Position numbers and translations under genes: made by a program
Source: Nocardiopsis terrae
GTDB lineage: Bacteria > Actinomycetota > Actinomycetes > Streptosporangiales > Streptosporangiaceae
NCBI RefSeq assembly: GCF_014651695.1
Contig: NZ_BMXJ01000009.1
Span: 124,001 to 188,000 of the forward strand
Reading direction: 5' to 3'
Length of the DNA: 64,000 bases
Part shown: positions 8,819-15,765 of the stretch, piece after piece
Layout of the letters: the number at the start of each line of letters is the position of its first letter
Numbering within the stretch: the first letter of the stretch is position 1
Notes under the pieces: model-generated
The model's database searches: none
Told to the model about the DNA's origin: nothing
The model's input: only the letters and a program-made list of their open reading frames with translations

Positions 8819-9526
8819 TCAGTCCGGCAGGACCCGGCGCAGGACGACCTTCTCCGCGAGCGCCCAGGCGGTCGAGGCGAACAGGTAGAGCCCGGCCGCC
8901 AACGGTACGAACACGGCGACGGCGACCGTCGTGAACGGCATGTAGGACAGCGCCCCGAGCATCGGGGACCGCACCGGGCCGTTCCTCGTCATCGGCAGGA
9001 CCACGTAACGGCGGTTGGCCCAGGCCACCAGGGCCAGCAGCGCGAGGAGTACGGCGAAGACGGGTGCGACGAGGACTCCTTCGGCGCTGGAGACGAGGGT
9101 GGAGCCCAGCTCGACGCCGCCGAAGGTGTGCGCGAGCAGCGGCTCCTCACCGGCGCCGGCACCGACGAACAGCCCGTACAGGGCGATGACCAGCGGGATC
9201 TGAGCCAGCCCCGGCAGGCAGCCGGCCAGCGGGGAGGTTCCCGCCTCGACGTAGACCCTGCGCTGTTCGGCGACCATCCGTTCCGGGTTCCCCCCGTGGC
9301 GTTCGGAGATCTCGGCCAGCCGGGGCGCGAGCCGGGCGCGCTGCTTCTCCGCCCGCACCTGGGCCACCCCCAACGGCAGCAGGAGGAGCCGGACGGCGAC
9401 GGTCAGCGCGAGGACCGCCAGCCCGGCGGCCAGGGCTCCGGTGAGCGGGGTGAGTATGCCGGTCAGTGCGGCGAGAACAGCGGAGAGCAGGTTGATGGCG
9501 GCCGCGATCGGCCCGAGGGTGTACAA
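8819..9526 (-). CDS. YidC/Oxa1 family membrane insertase (short paralogue)
   Basis: 235 residues, about five membrane segments. The first hydrophilic-groove Arg is kept in VAVRLLLLPLGVAQ, followed by the cytoplasmic helical hairpin (KQRARLAPRLAEISERHGG). LAGCLPGLAQIPLVIALYGLF and PFTTVAVAVFVPLAAGLYLFAS match YidC core segments. It lacks a long C-terminal tail and is not next to rpmH/rnpA, so it is probably a secondary insertase. It lies about 100 bp downstream of a DUF6412 gene on the same strand, a pairing I know from other actinomycetes, and the two probably form an operon. Confidence 0.85.
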   Translation of the reverse strand: MYTLGPIAAAINLLSAVLAALTGILTPLTGALAAGLAVLALTVAVRLLLLPLGVAQVRAEKQRARLAPRLAEISERHGGNPERMVAEQRRVYVEAGTSPLAGCLPGLAQIPLVIALYGLFVGAGAGEEPLLAHTFGGVELGSTLVSSAEGVLVAPVFAVLLALLALVAWANRRYVVLPMTRNGPVRSPMLGALSYMPFTTVAVAVFVPLAAGLYLFASTAWALAEKVVLRRVLPD

Positions 9527-9624
9527 GGTGAGGCCCTTCGTCCGGATGGGGTGTTCAGACGTCGGGCCGCTCGGAGCCGCGGCGCGGCGGGGGCGTGTCG
9601 TGGGACACCGCCCCGGAGCGCGGG

Positions 9625-9924
9625 TCAGCGAGCGGCCGGAAGGGCCGCTCCCGGTGCCCTGGGACGCGGTCTGCCCGCCGCGTCGGGGTCACACAGGGTG
9701 AGGACCGGAAGCTTCCTCGATCTGCGGCGCATCGCGTGCGCCGTGCCGGTGGCGGTGTCACCGACCGGCCACGGGGCCGTGCCGCGCAGGGCCATCCAGG
9801 CCAGGGCCGCGCCGACCGCCACGACCAGGAGGGTCAGGGCCCCGCCCGGCATGCCGGGCAGCGGAAGGTCGGCGGGCAGGAAACCGAAGGTGAGGAACTC
9901 CAGGAACGGCAGCAGGTACTGCAC
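9625..9924 (-). CDS. DUF6412-type small membrane protein
   Basis: 99 residues from the GTG at 9924, preceded by GGGAGG 6 nt upstream. The N-terminus MQYLLPFLEFLTFGFLPADL and the following hydrophobic segment ALTLLVVAVGAALAWMAL indicate a short membrane protein with one or two helices. The C-terminal 40 residues are basic and Pro-rich. It is placed just upstream of the YidC paralogue, so it may be an accessory or substrate of it (inference from position only). Confidence 0.6.
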   Translation of the reverse strand: MQYLLPFLEFLTFGFLPADLPLPGMPGGALTLLVVAVGAALAWMALRGTAPWPVGDTATGTAHAMRRRSRKLPVLTLCDPDAAGRPRPRAPGAALPAAR

Positions 9925-10170
9925 GCGCGTCCTCCCTCCCCGTCCGGTGGAACCGATCGTACCCAGACGGCACCAAGCCGACAAAGTCCCCGTTCACCCC
10001 AGGGAGAAATCCGCCGACACTCCGCCGCCGGTCCCCTCCATTCACGTGATCCTGTAGCTAAATGACACAGAGTAGCCAACTCCGTACTCGGCGGCGCCTT
10101 CTGCGCCCGGCCGCGTCCTGAGTACCTGTGTCTTGAGGGCTCGTGTGAGCCCGGTGAAGAGGGGAATCCC

Positions 10171-10482
10171 GTGCCGATCCGCCCTGCGAACCTTGCCACC
10201 ATGTCCGCCACCATCGCCGGAGCCATCTCGGGGATGTCGAGCAAGGAGGAGGAGACCGCGCCGGTCCGCGTCACCTTCGAGTCCGGACACGAGCAGACCG
10301 TGGAGAACGGCGGCTGCCGCGTCCTGGAGACCGGCCAGGGCGGGGTCGTCGAGATCGACGGCGAGTCCCGGTTCGCCCTCTTCGCGGGCACCAGCTGTCA
10401 GGGCAGCCGCACCCTGGCCTCCGGGAACGGCTCCGTGCGCTTCGGCACCCCGGTCCTGGCCGGGGCCATCGTCATCGGCTGA
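10171..10482 (+). CDS. hypothetical protein (103 aa)
   Basis: GTG start at 10171 with an AGGGG-like site. The first ~25 residues are Ala/Met-rich (LATMSATIAGAISGMSS) but not a convincing signal peptide. The rest looks beta-rich, with two Cys (GGCRVL and GTSCQG) that could pair, and repeated Gly-turns (ETGQGGVVEIDGESRF, ASGNGSVRFG). Codon use fits the genome, which supports a real gene. I do not recognise the family, and the neighbours are transcribed the other way. Confidence 0.5.
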   Translation: MPIRPANLATMSATIAGAISGMSSKEEETAPVRVTFESGHEQTVENGGCRVLETGQGGVVEIDGESRFALFAGTSCQGSRTLASGNGSVRFGTPVLAGAIVIG

Positions 10483-10528
10483 ACCGGCCCGCGGCCGCCG
10501 GCGCGGACACGGTGCCTGTTTCCCGCCC

Positions 10529-11434
10529 TCAGAGCCCCGGTTCCCGGGGCACGCTCTCGAGGGTGTCGCCGCGCGAACGGAGGACCTCGCCCGCGGCCGC
10601 GTGGCCCAGAGCGAGGCGGCGGTCGGCGGGCAGGCCCTTCAGCAGGCCGGACAGGTACCCGGCGGCGAAGGCGTCGCCCGCACCGACCTCCTCCACGACC
10701 TCGACCGGCGGAGCGGGCACGAAGACCGTCTCCGCCCCGTCGAAGCACGTCGCCCCGTGCGCGGCGTCCTTGACCACCAGGGTCGGCACCTCCGGAAGGA
10801 CCGCGCGGACGTCCTCCGCGGCGGGGGTGCCCCACAGGCGTTCGGCCTCGTCACGGCCGACGAACACCACGTCGGCCCGGCGCGCCAGGTCCAGCAGCAC
10901 CGGCCCGGCCTCGCGTGCGGCCCACAGGGCGGGCCGGTGGTTGACGTCGAAGGAACGCAGCGCGCCGTTGCCGGAGCGCCGGTCGAGCAGGTACTCGACC
11001 AGGGTGGCGCAGCGGGCGGACAGCGCCGGGGTGATCCCGGACAGGTGCACCAGTCGAGGACCCCGGGACCACACCTTCTCCGCGTCCGCGGCGGACATCG
11101 TCGAGGCCGCCGACCCCCGCCGGTAGTACAGGACCCCCGCCCCTCCGGGTGCGGTGTCCTTCACGTACAGGCCGGTGGGGTGTTCGGGGTCCACCTCCAC
11201 CCCGCGCACGTCGACCCCGCTGCGGGCGACGGCGCCGGTGACGATCCGGCCGAAGGGGTCGTCGCCGACCCGGCTCACCCAGGCGGCGCGGTGTCCGAGC
11301 CGGGCCAGCGCCACGGCGGTGTTCGACTCCGCCCCGCCGGTGCCCACGCTCAGCCGACTCCCCTCCGCCAGGGCCTCGGGTGAGGTGAGCACGGCCATGG
11401 TCTCGCCGACGCAGACCGCGTCGATCCCGCTCAT
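10529..11434 (-). CDS. PfkB-family sugar kinase, 2-keto-3-deoxygluconate kinase-like
   Basis: 301 residues. The start has the PfkB pattern DAVCVGETMAVLT and GTGGAESNTAVALARLG. The C-terminal signature VEEVGAGDAFAAGYLSGLL contains the catalytic Asp of GAGD. YYRRGSAASTMS and HLSGITPALS resemble 2-keto-3-deoxygluconate kinases. The ATG overlaps the stop of the upstream deacylase gene (ATGA at 11431-11434), so the two are translationally coupled. With a D-amino-acid deacylase and RidA next door, a role in breaking down an N-acylated aminosugar acid is plausible: deacylation, ammonia loss to 2-keto-3-deoxygluconate, then phosphorylation. A dehydratase and an aldolase are not visible here. The substrate is therefore inferred. 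Confidence 0.8.
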   Translation of the reverse strand: MSGIDAVCVGETMAVLTSPEALAEGSRLSVGTGGAESNTAVALARLGHRAAWVSRVGDDPFGRIVTGAVARSGVDVRGVEVDPEHPTGLYVKDTAPGGAGVLYYRRGSAASTMSAADAEKVWSRGPRLVHLSGITPALSARCATLVEYLLDRRSGNGALRSFDVNHRPALWAAREAGPVLLDLARRADVVFVGRDEAERLWGTPAAEDVRAVLPEVPTLVVKDAAHGATCFDGAETVFVPAPPVEVVEEVGAGDAFAAGYLSGLLKGLPADRRLALGHAAAGEVLRSRGDTLESVPREPGL

Positions 11435-13029
11435 CGGCGGCTCCTGCGAATCGACCGGCCGGGCAGGCGGTCGGTGCGCCTGCCGTCCCGGAGGGTGAAC
11501 TCACCGGCGAGCATGACGTGTTCGACGCCCACCGGGGTGCGGCGCGGGTCCTCGTAGGTGGCCCGGGCGTCCACGGTGTCGGGGTCGAACACGACGAGGT
11601 CGGCGACGGCGCCGAGCTGGATGGACCCCCGGTCGGTGAGGCCGAGCCGTTGGGCGGGGCGCGAGGTCAGGTGGCGGACGCACTCCTCCAGGCTGAGGAT
11701 GCCGAGTTCGCGCACGTAGTGGCCCAGGTAGCGGGGGAAGGTGCCCCAGCCCCGGGGGTGCGGCCGGTCGCCGACGAGGATGCCGTCGCTCCCGGCGGTA
11801 TGGGCGCTGTGCCGCATGATCGCGCGGATGTTCTCCTCGTTGCCGACCTGGAGGAGGCAGCCGCTGCGGAGTTCGTCGGCGACCAGCAGGTCGGCGTACA
11901 CCCGTCCCGGGGCCTCACCGCGCTGTTCGGCGAGGTCGGCGATGGAGGAGCCCACGGCCCAGGAGAGCCCGGGGTCCGCGGTCCCGGTGACGACGAGGGT
12001 GCTCCAGTCCATCGGGATGCCGTGGTTGCCGTCGGTGCCCTCCGCCTCGATCTCGTGCAGGATGCGGGCCCGGGTGTCGGGGTCGCGCAGGCGGTCGAGC
12101 GCGGCGGCGGTCCCGCCCTCCTGGGACCAGCTCGGCAGCGGGGCACCGAGGTAGGTGGCGCTGGCCCGGTAGGGGTAGCTGTCGAGGGTGACGTCGAGGC
12201 CGTACCGGACGGTGGCCTCGTCGATGGCGTCGAGGACCTCGGGGGCCCGACCCCGGTTCTGCGGGAAGTTGACGTGGCAGTGCGCGAGGTGGAGGGGCAC
12301 GTGGGCGCGGCGGGCCACGTCCAGGCACTCCTGGTAGGACTCCACGACCCTGGAGCCGTAGTTGCGGTGGTGGGGACAGTAGTAGCCGCCCGCCGCGCGG
12401 ACGGGTTCGAGGAGGGCGACGATCTCGTCGTCGTCGGCGTACATGCCGGGGGTGTAGGTCAGGCCGGAGGAGAGCCCGTGCGCGCCGTCGGCCATGCCCC
12501 GGGCGACGAGGGCGCGCATGCGGTCGACCTCGGATTCCGTGGCGGGCCGGTCGTCGTTGCCCACCACCGCCATCCGGACGTTGCCCTGGGGGACGAGGTA
12601 GGCGGCGTTGGTCGGGGAGCCGCGGTCGATCCGGTCGAGGTACTCGCCGACCGTGCGCCAGGAGTGGTCGAGTTCCGGTGTCCCGTTCCAGGCGGCGATC
12701 TGTTCGCGGACGGGTTCGACGGTGCCGTCGGTGACGGGGGCGTAGCCGAGCCCGTCCTGGCCCAGCACCTCCAGGGTGACGCCCTGACAGACCTTGGCCT
12801 CGTGGGCGGGGTCGGCGAGCAGGGCGAGGTCGGAGTGGGCGTGCATGTCGATGAACCCGGGGGATACCGCGAGCCCGGTCACGTCGATCACGTTTCCGGT
12901 GGTTCTGGCGCTTCCCGGCGGGACGATATGGCTGATGCGGCCGTTGCGCAGGACGAGGTCGGCGAGGCGGGAGGGGCCGCCGCTGCCGTCGATCACCCGT
13001 CCTCCGGCGAGTACGGTCTCGGGCTGCAC
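11431..13029 (-). CDS. N-acyl-D-amino-acid deacylase (D-aminoacylase, amidohydrolase family)
   Basis: 532 residues from the GTG at 13029, which has GGAGG 4 nt upstream and starts MQPETVLAGGRVIDG, the usual amidohydrolase beginning. Metal-site features are DMHAHSDLALL (HxH) and, further on, HHRNYGSRVVESYQE and VPLHLAHCHVNF. LDSYPYRASATYL, HPRGWGTFPRYL and the C-terminal TYEDPRRTPVGVEHVMLAGE are typical of D-aminoacylases. The enzyme would hydrolyse N-acyl-D-amino acids or N-acyl aminosugar acids in the cytoplasm. It is coupled to the PfkB kinase by a 4-bp overlap and divergent from ridA across a palindromic site. Confidence 0.87.
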   Translation of the reverse strand: MQPETVLAGGRVIDGSGGPSRLADLVLRNGRISHIVPPGSARTTGNVIDVTGLAVSPGFIDMHAHSDLALLADPAHEAKVCQGVTLEVLGQDGLGYAPVTDGTVEPVREQIAAWNGTPELDHSWRTVGEYLDRIDRGSPTNAAYLVPQGNVRMAVVGNDDRPATESEVDRMRALVARGMADGAHGLSSGLTYTPGMYADDDEIVALLEPVRAAGGYYCPHHRNYGSRVVESYQECLDVARRAHVPLHLAHCHVNFPQNRGRAPEVLDAIDEATVRYGLDVTLDSYPYRASATYLGAPLPSWSQEGGTAAALDRLRDPDTRARILHEIEAEGTDGNHGIPMDWSTLVVTGTADPGLSWAVGSSIADLAEQRGEAPGRVYADLLVADELRSGCLLQVGNEENIRAIMRHSAHTAGSDGILVGDRPHPRGWGTFPRYLGHYVRELGILSLEECVRHLTSRPAQRLGLTDRGSIQLGAVADLVVFDPDTVDARATYEDPRRTPVGVEHVMLAGEFTLRDGRRTDRLPGRSIRRSRR

Positions 13030-13120
13030 TGTTCCTCCGTTCGGGGTCCCCGGCGCCCGGTGCGGCGAGACTTCCGCCGACGTGCCGGTGTGGCCCAAGA
13101 TACGCTGCGCGAAAGAAAAT

Positions 13121-13137
13121 TGGTAACTTTGTTGCCA
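13121..13137. promoter_or_regulatory. palindromic operator candidate between deacylase and ridA
   Basis: TGGTAAC-TTT-GTTGCCA is a near-perfect inverted repeat (one mismatch in seven pairs). It lies in an AT-richer patch in the divergent 13030-13217 interval, 91 bp from the deacylase start and 80 bp from ridA. Shape and place fit a GntR/RpiR/LacI-type repressor site controlling both directions. No matching regulator gene lies next to it. Confidence 0.5.
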
Positions 13138-13217
13138 GTAAATGTGTTCCGCCGCCGGTGGATCAGCACGGGCACCGGCACGCGCAGGTGCACACCAGAC
13201 CCGACCGAAGGAGTCAC

Positions 13218-13598
13218 ATGTCCAAGAAGGCGGTCCGGACCGACAGGGCCCCCGCTCCGGCCGGGGCCTACAGCCAGGGCGTCGTGGCGGGCGGGTTCCT
13301 GTACACGGCCGGGTTCGGTCCCCAGGACCCCGAGACCGGGCGGGTCGCGCCGACCGTGGGTGAACAGACCGCCCAGGTACTGGCCAACGTCTCCGCCGTA
13401 CTCGCCGAACACGGCCTCACCCTCGACGACGTCGTCAAGGCCACCGTCCACCTGGAGAACCTCAAGGCGGACTTCCCGGAGTTCAACGCCGTCTACGAAC
13501 AGCACTTCACCGCCCCCTACCCGGTGCGGACCACCGTGGGCTCGGACCTGGCGAACATCCTCGTCGAAATCGACGTCGTCGCCAAGCTCCGCGACTGA
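13218..13598 (+). CDS. RidA family enamine/imine deaminase
   Basis: 126 residues; ATG at 13218 with AAGGAG 6 nt upstream. Family blocks are present: PAPAGAYSQGVVAGGFLYTAG, TAQVLANVSAVLAEHGLTLDDVVKATVHL and PVRTTVGSDLANILVEIDVVAKL. The Arg in PVR corresponds to the catalytic Arg of true RidA proteins, and the Glu in VEID is also kept. Imine deaminase activity is therefore likely. RidA removes reactive enamines or imines made by PLP-dependent ammonia-lyases. Its divergence from the deacylase operon fits a pathway that releases ammonia from a D-amino or aminosugar acid. Confidence 0.88.
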   Translation: MSKKAVRTDRAPAPAGAYSQGVVAGGFLYTAGFGPQDPETGRVAPTVGEQTAQVLANVSAVLAEHGLTLDDVVKATVHLENLKADFPEFNAVYEQHFTAPYPVRTTVGSDLANILVEIDVVAKLRD

Positions 13599-13618
13599 CG
13601 ACACTCCGGACCCCTGAC

Positions 13619-13662
13619 GGACCGGCCGCTCCGACAAGCGGTTGCACCGGGGCGGCCGGTCC
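13619..13662. terminator. bidirectional terminator between ridA and methyltransferase
   Basis: GGACCGGCCGC (13619-13629) pairs perfectly with GCGGCCGGTCC (13652-13662), an 11-bp stem around a 22-nt loop. It lies between two convergent genes. Confidence 0.6.
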
Positions 13663-13675
13663 CCCTGACCACTAC

Positions 13676-14326
13676 CTACCCGAGACGGCGCGCCCTGACC
13701 ACCAGGTCGTGCACGGTGTGGGTGGTGCCGTCCAGGGTCTGCTCCCCCGGCCGGGCCTCGTCGACGAGCACCTCCCACTCCCCCTCGGCGAGCGCGGCGA
13801 CCACCTCCCCACCCCCGTAGAACAGCTCGGGGTCCGGCGGACGCGGCACCCCCCTCTCCAGGTCGCTGGGGTGGTGCGCGACCACCAGGAGCTCACCGCC
13901 GGGCGCCACCGCGGCGGCCAGGCCCGCGAACAACCGCGCCCGGGGTTCCGGGCGGAGGTGCATGAACTGGGCCGTGACCAGGTCGAACCCGGGCGTCGGC
14001 GGAGACCACCGGGTCACGTCCGCCTCCAGCCAGGTAATCCGTTCCGCGACGTCCGGCGCCCGCTCGGCGGCGTGCGCCGCGGCCCGGTCCAGCGCCACGA
14101 ACGAGATGTCGACCGCGGTCACCCGCCATCCCCGTTCGGCCAACCACAGCGCGTCCGCGCCCTCGCCGCTGCCGACGTCCAGCGCCCTCCCCGGGGACAG
14201 CCCCCCGGCCTCCGCCACCAGGTGCCGGTTGGGCCTCCCGCTCCAGATCCGCTCACCGGAGCGGTACCGCTCGTTCCAGAAGTCCTCGCCCATCTCCTCG
14301 GGCAGGGACTCGTGTTCGTGGGTCAT
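13676..14326 (-). CDS. class I SAM-dependent methyltransferase (TehB/thiopurine type)
   Basis: 216 residues; ATG at 14326 preceded by GGAGGTGG 7 nt upstream. Near the N-terminus DFWNERYRSGERIWSGRPN is a typical opening of this group. The SAM-binding motif I is ALDVGSGEGADALWLAERGW followed by VTAVDIS. Later motifs are ITWLEADVTRW, FDLVTAQFMHL and APGGELLVVAHHP. The enzyme is cytoplasmic and of small-molecule type; the acceptor is unknown. It appears to be monocistronic, convergent with ridA. Confidence 0.85.
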   Translation of the reverse strand: MTHEHESLPEEMGEDFWNERYRSGERIWSGRPNRHLVAEAGGLSPGRALDVGSGEGADALWLAERGWRVTAVDISFVALDRAAAHAAERAPDVAERITWLEADVTRWSPPTPGFDLVTAQFMHLRPEPRARLFAGLAAAVAPGGELLVVAHHPSDLERGVPRPPDPELFYGGGEVVAALAEGEWEVLVDEARPGEQTLDGTTHTVHDLVVRARRLG

Positions 14327-14508
14327 GTGCCGTCCACCTCCGCCTCTCACTCTGCTCAGTGGCGGCGGGCCGAGCGAGCTCCCTTGCCGGAACGGCAAAA
14401 AGCGAGGCATCCGCCCTGGGACTCAGGAAAAACCCGGAACAACACATCCGCCACATGTCATCCCATTGACCGTCCATACCCCCACGAGAACAGCTCATAG
14501 AGGTCCAC

Positions 14509-14829
14509 ATGATCATCTGGAACGGCTGGGGAATTCTCGTCGTCCTCATCACGGCGGTCTTCACCGTCCCCCTCGGCTTCCTCGCAGCCGAAGTCCTGGG
14601 CAGCGACTCCGCGGGCCTCGGCGCGGGCGCGGGCCTCGTCCTCGGCGCCGTGGGCGTCTACTTCGCCGGCAGGAAGCTGAACGCGCCCAGGCAGGGCTTC
14701 CACCCCGCCACCGGCCAGCCGGTGGAGTACCGCAACGCGCACACGTTCTTCTTCGTGCCGATGCAGTACTGGGCGTTCGTCCTGCCGATCGGCGGCGTCG
14801 CCGCGGCGATCAGCGCCCTGCCGCTCTAG
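14509..14829 (+). CDS. small integral membrane protein (106 aa), function unknown
   Basis: Three predicted membrane helices: ILVVLITAVFTVPLGFLAAEVL, a Gly/Ala-rich segment LGAGAGLVLGAVGVYFAG, and MQYWAFVLPIGGVAAAISAL. Between helices 2 and 3 lies a conserved-looking polar loop with PATGQPVEYRNAHTFFFVP. Codon bias is normal. Similar small proteins of this size occur widely in streptomycete-type genomes, without a known role. Confidence 0.65.
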   Translation: MIIWNGWGILVVLITAVFTVPLGFLAAEVLGSDSAGLGAGAGLVLGAVGVYFAGRKLNAPRQGFHPATGQPVEYRNAHTFFFVPMQYWAFVLPIGGVAAAISALPL

Positions 14830-14912
14830 GACCCCCGAAGGGACCGGGACGCCTCGTCCCGCAGGGCCCCGCCCCTCTCCCGCCCCGGGAGGGCCGGGGC
14901 CCTCACGTTCGG

Positions 14913-14940
14913 CGGCCGCCCGTCCCAGGAGGGGCGGCCG
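14913..14940. terminator. hairpin between convergent small membrane protein and TetR genes
   Basis: CGGCCGCCC (14913-14921) pairs with GGGCGGCCG (14932-14940): a 9-bp stem with a 10-nt loop, placed between two convergent stops. Confidence 0.55.
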
Positions 14941-14970
14941 GGCCCGGGACCGGCCCGAGGCCCGGGCGCC

Positions 14971-15573
14971 CTACTCAGGGGGGTCGAAGTCCTTGAGGCA
15001 CAGTTCCAACAGGGCCAGCACCCGCTCCTTGAGCTGCTCGCGGTCGTGCGCACGCAGGGCGGTCGCACCCTCCACCCGCCGGACCCGGCCCACCCCCATC
15101 AGCACGGCGGCGACCAGGGAGGCGTGCACACGCGCGTCCCTGCCGCCCAGGTAGGCGGCGAGGGGCTCGATCAACGCGCTCTTGAGCCGCCCCTGGTAGA
15201 CCGCCTGGAGGTCGGGGTCGCCGGCCGAGTCGTCCAGCGACAGCTGGAGCGGGCTCCCCTCGCCGTGCAGCCGGCTGACCGAGTGTTCGGCCAACCGCTC
15301 CGTCAGCCCCTCCGGCGGCCCCTCCTCGATCAGTCTGGGGAAGACGCCGTCCTCGCGCAGGATCTCGGTGAGCAGTCCGGCCTTGGACCCGAAGTAGCGG
15401 TTGATCAGGGCGACGTTCACCCCCGCGTGCGAAGCGATCTTGCGGGAGGAGACCGCCCCGTACCCCTCGCTGGTGAACAGCACCTTCGCGCTGGCGAGAA
15501 TTCGTTCCCTGGTCGCCTCACGGCCACGCACCGGCGCCCCGGCACCGCCTCCGGTCCTGTCCGGACGGTCCAT
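14971..15573 (-). CDS. TetR family transcriptional regulator
   Basis: 200 residues from the ATG at 15573 (AGGGG 7 nt upstream); a GTG two codons earlier is also possible. The TetR helix-turn-helix is at about residues 18-65: TRERILASAKVLFTSEGYGA, SSRKIASHAGVNVALINRYF, GSKAGLLTEIL. The helical ligand domain follows. It is divergent from the MFS exporter at 15766, and a short palindrome overlaps that gene's -35 box. The simple reading is a local efflux repressor relieved by the pump's substrate. Confidence 0.87.
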   Translation of the reverse strand: MDRPDRTGGGAGAPVRGREATRERILASAKVLFTSEGYGAVSSRKIASHAGVNVALINRYFGSKAGLLTEILREDGVFPRLIEEGPPEGLTERLAEHSVSRLHGEGSPLQLSLDDSAGDPDLQAVYQGRLKSALIEPLAAYLGGRDARVHASLVAAVLMGVGRVRRVEGATALRAHDREQLKERVLALLELCLKDFDPPE

Positions 15574-15670
15574 CTGCACACCCCTTGGTGGCCGCGGTCT
15601 GGCTTTCAGGTTTCCAGGTTGGCACCTCGGTGCACCCGGCGCATACCGGAAGGGGCGTAGAGATACCGAT

Positions 15671-15699
15671 TTGACAGGTCAACAGCGTTTACATATACC
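15671..15699 (+). promoter_or_regulatory. sigma-A-type promoter with overlapping TetR operator candidate
   Basis: TTGACA (15671-15676), a 17-nt spacer and TATACC (15694-15699) form a good housekeeping promoter reading toward the MFS gene. TTGAC-AG-GTCAA (15671-15682) is a perfect 5+5 palindrome covering the -35 box, a position where a bound repressor would block polymerase. Confidence 0.65.
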
Positions 15700-15765
15700 T
15701 GAGGTGGATGCTTGCCCCCGGTGTGTGTGCCGTGGGGCTTTCGTGCGTCCGGAATCGGGGGCCTC

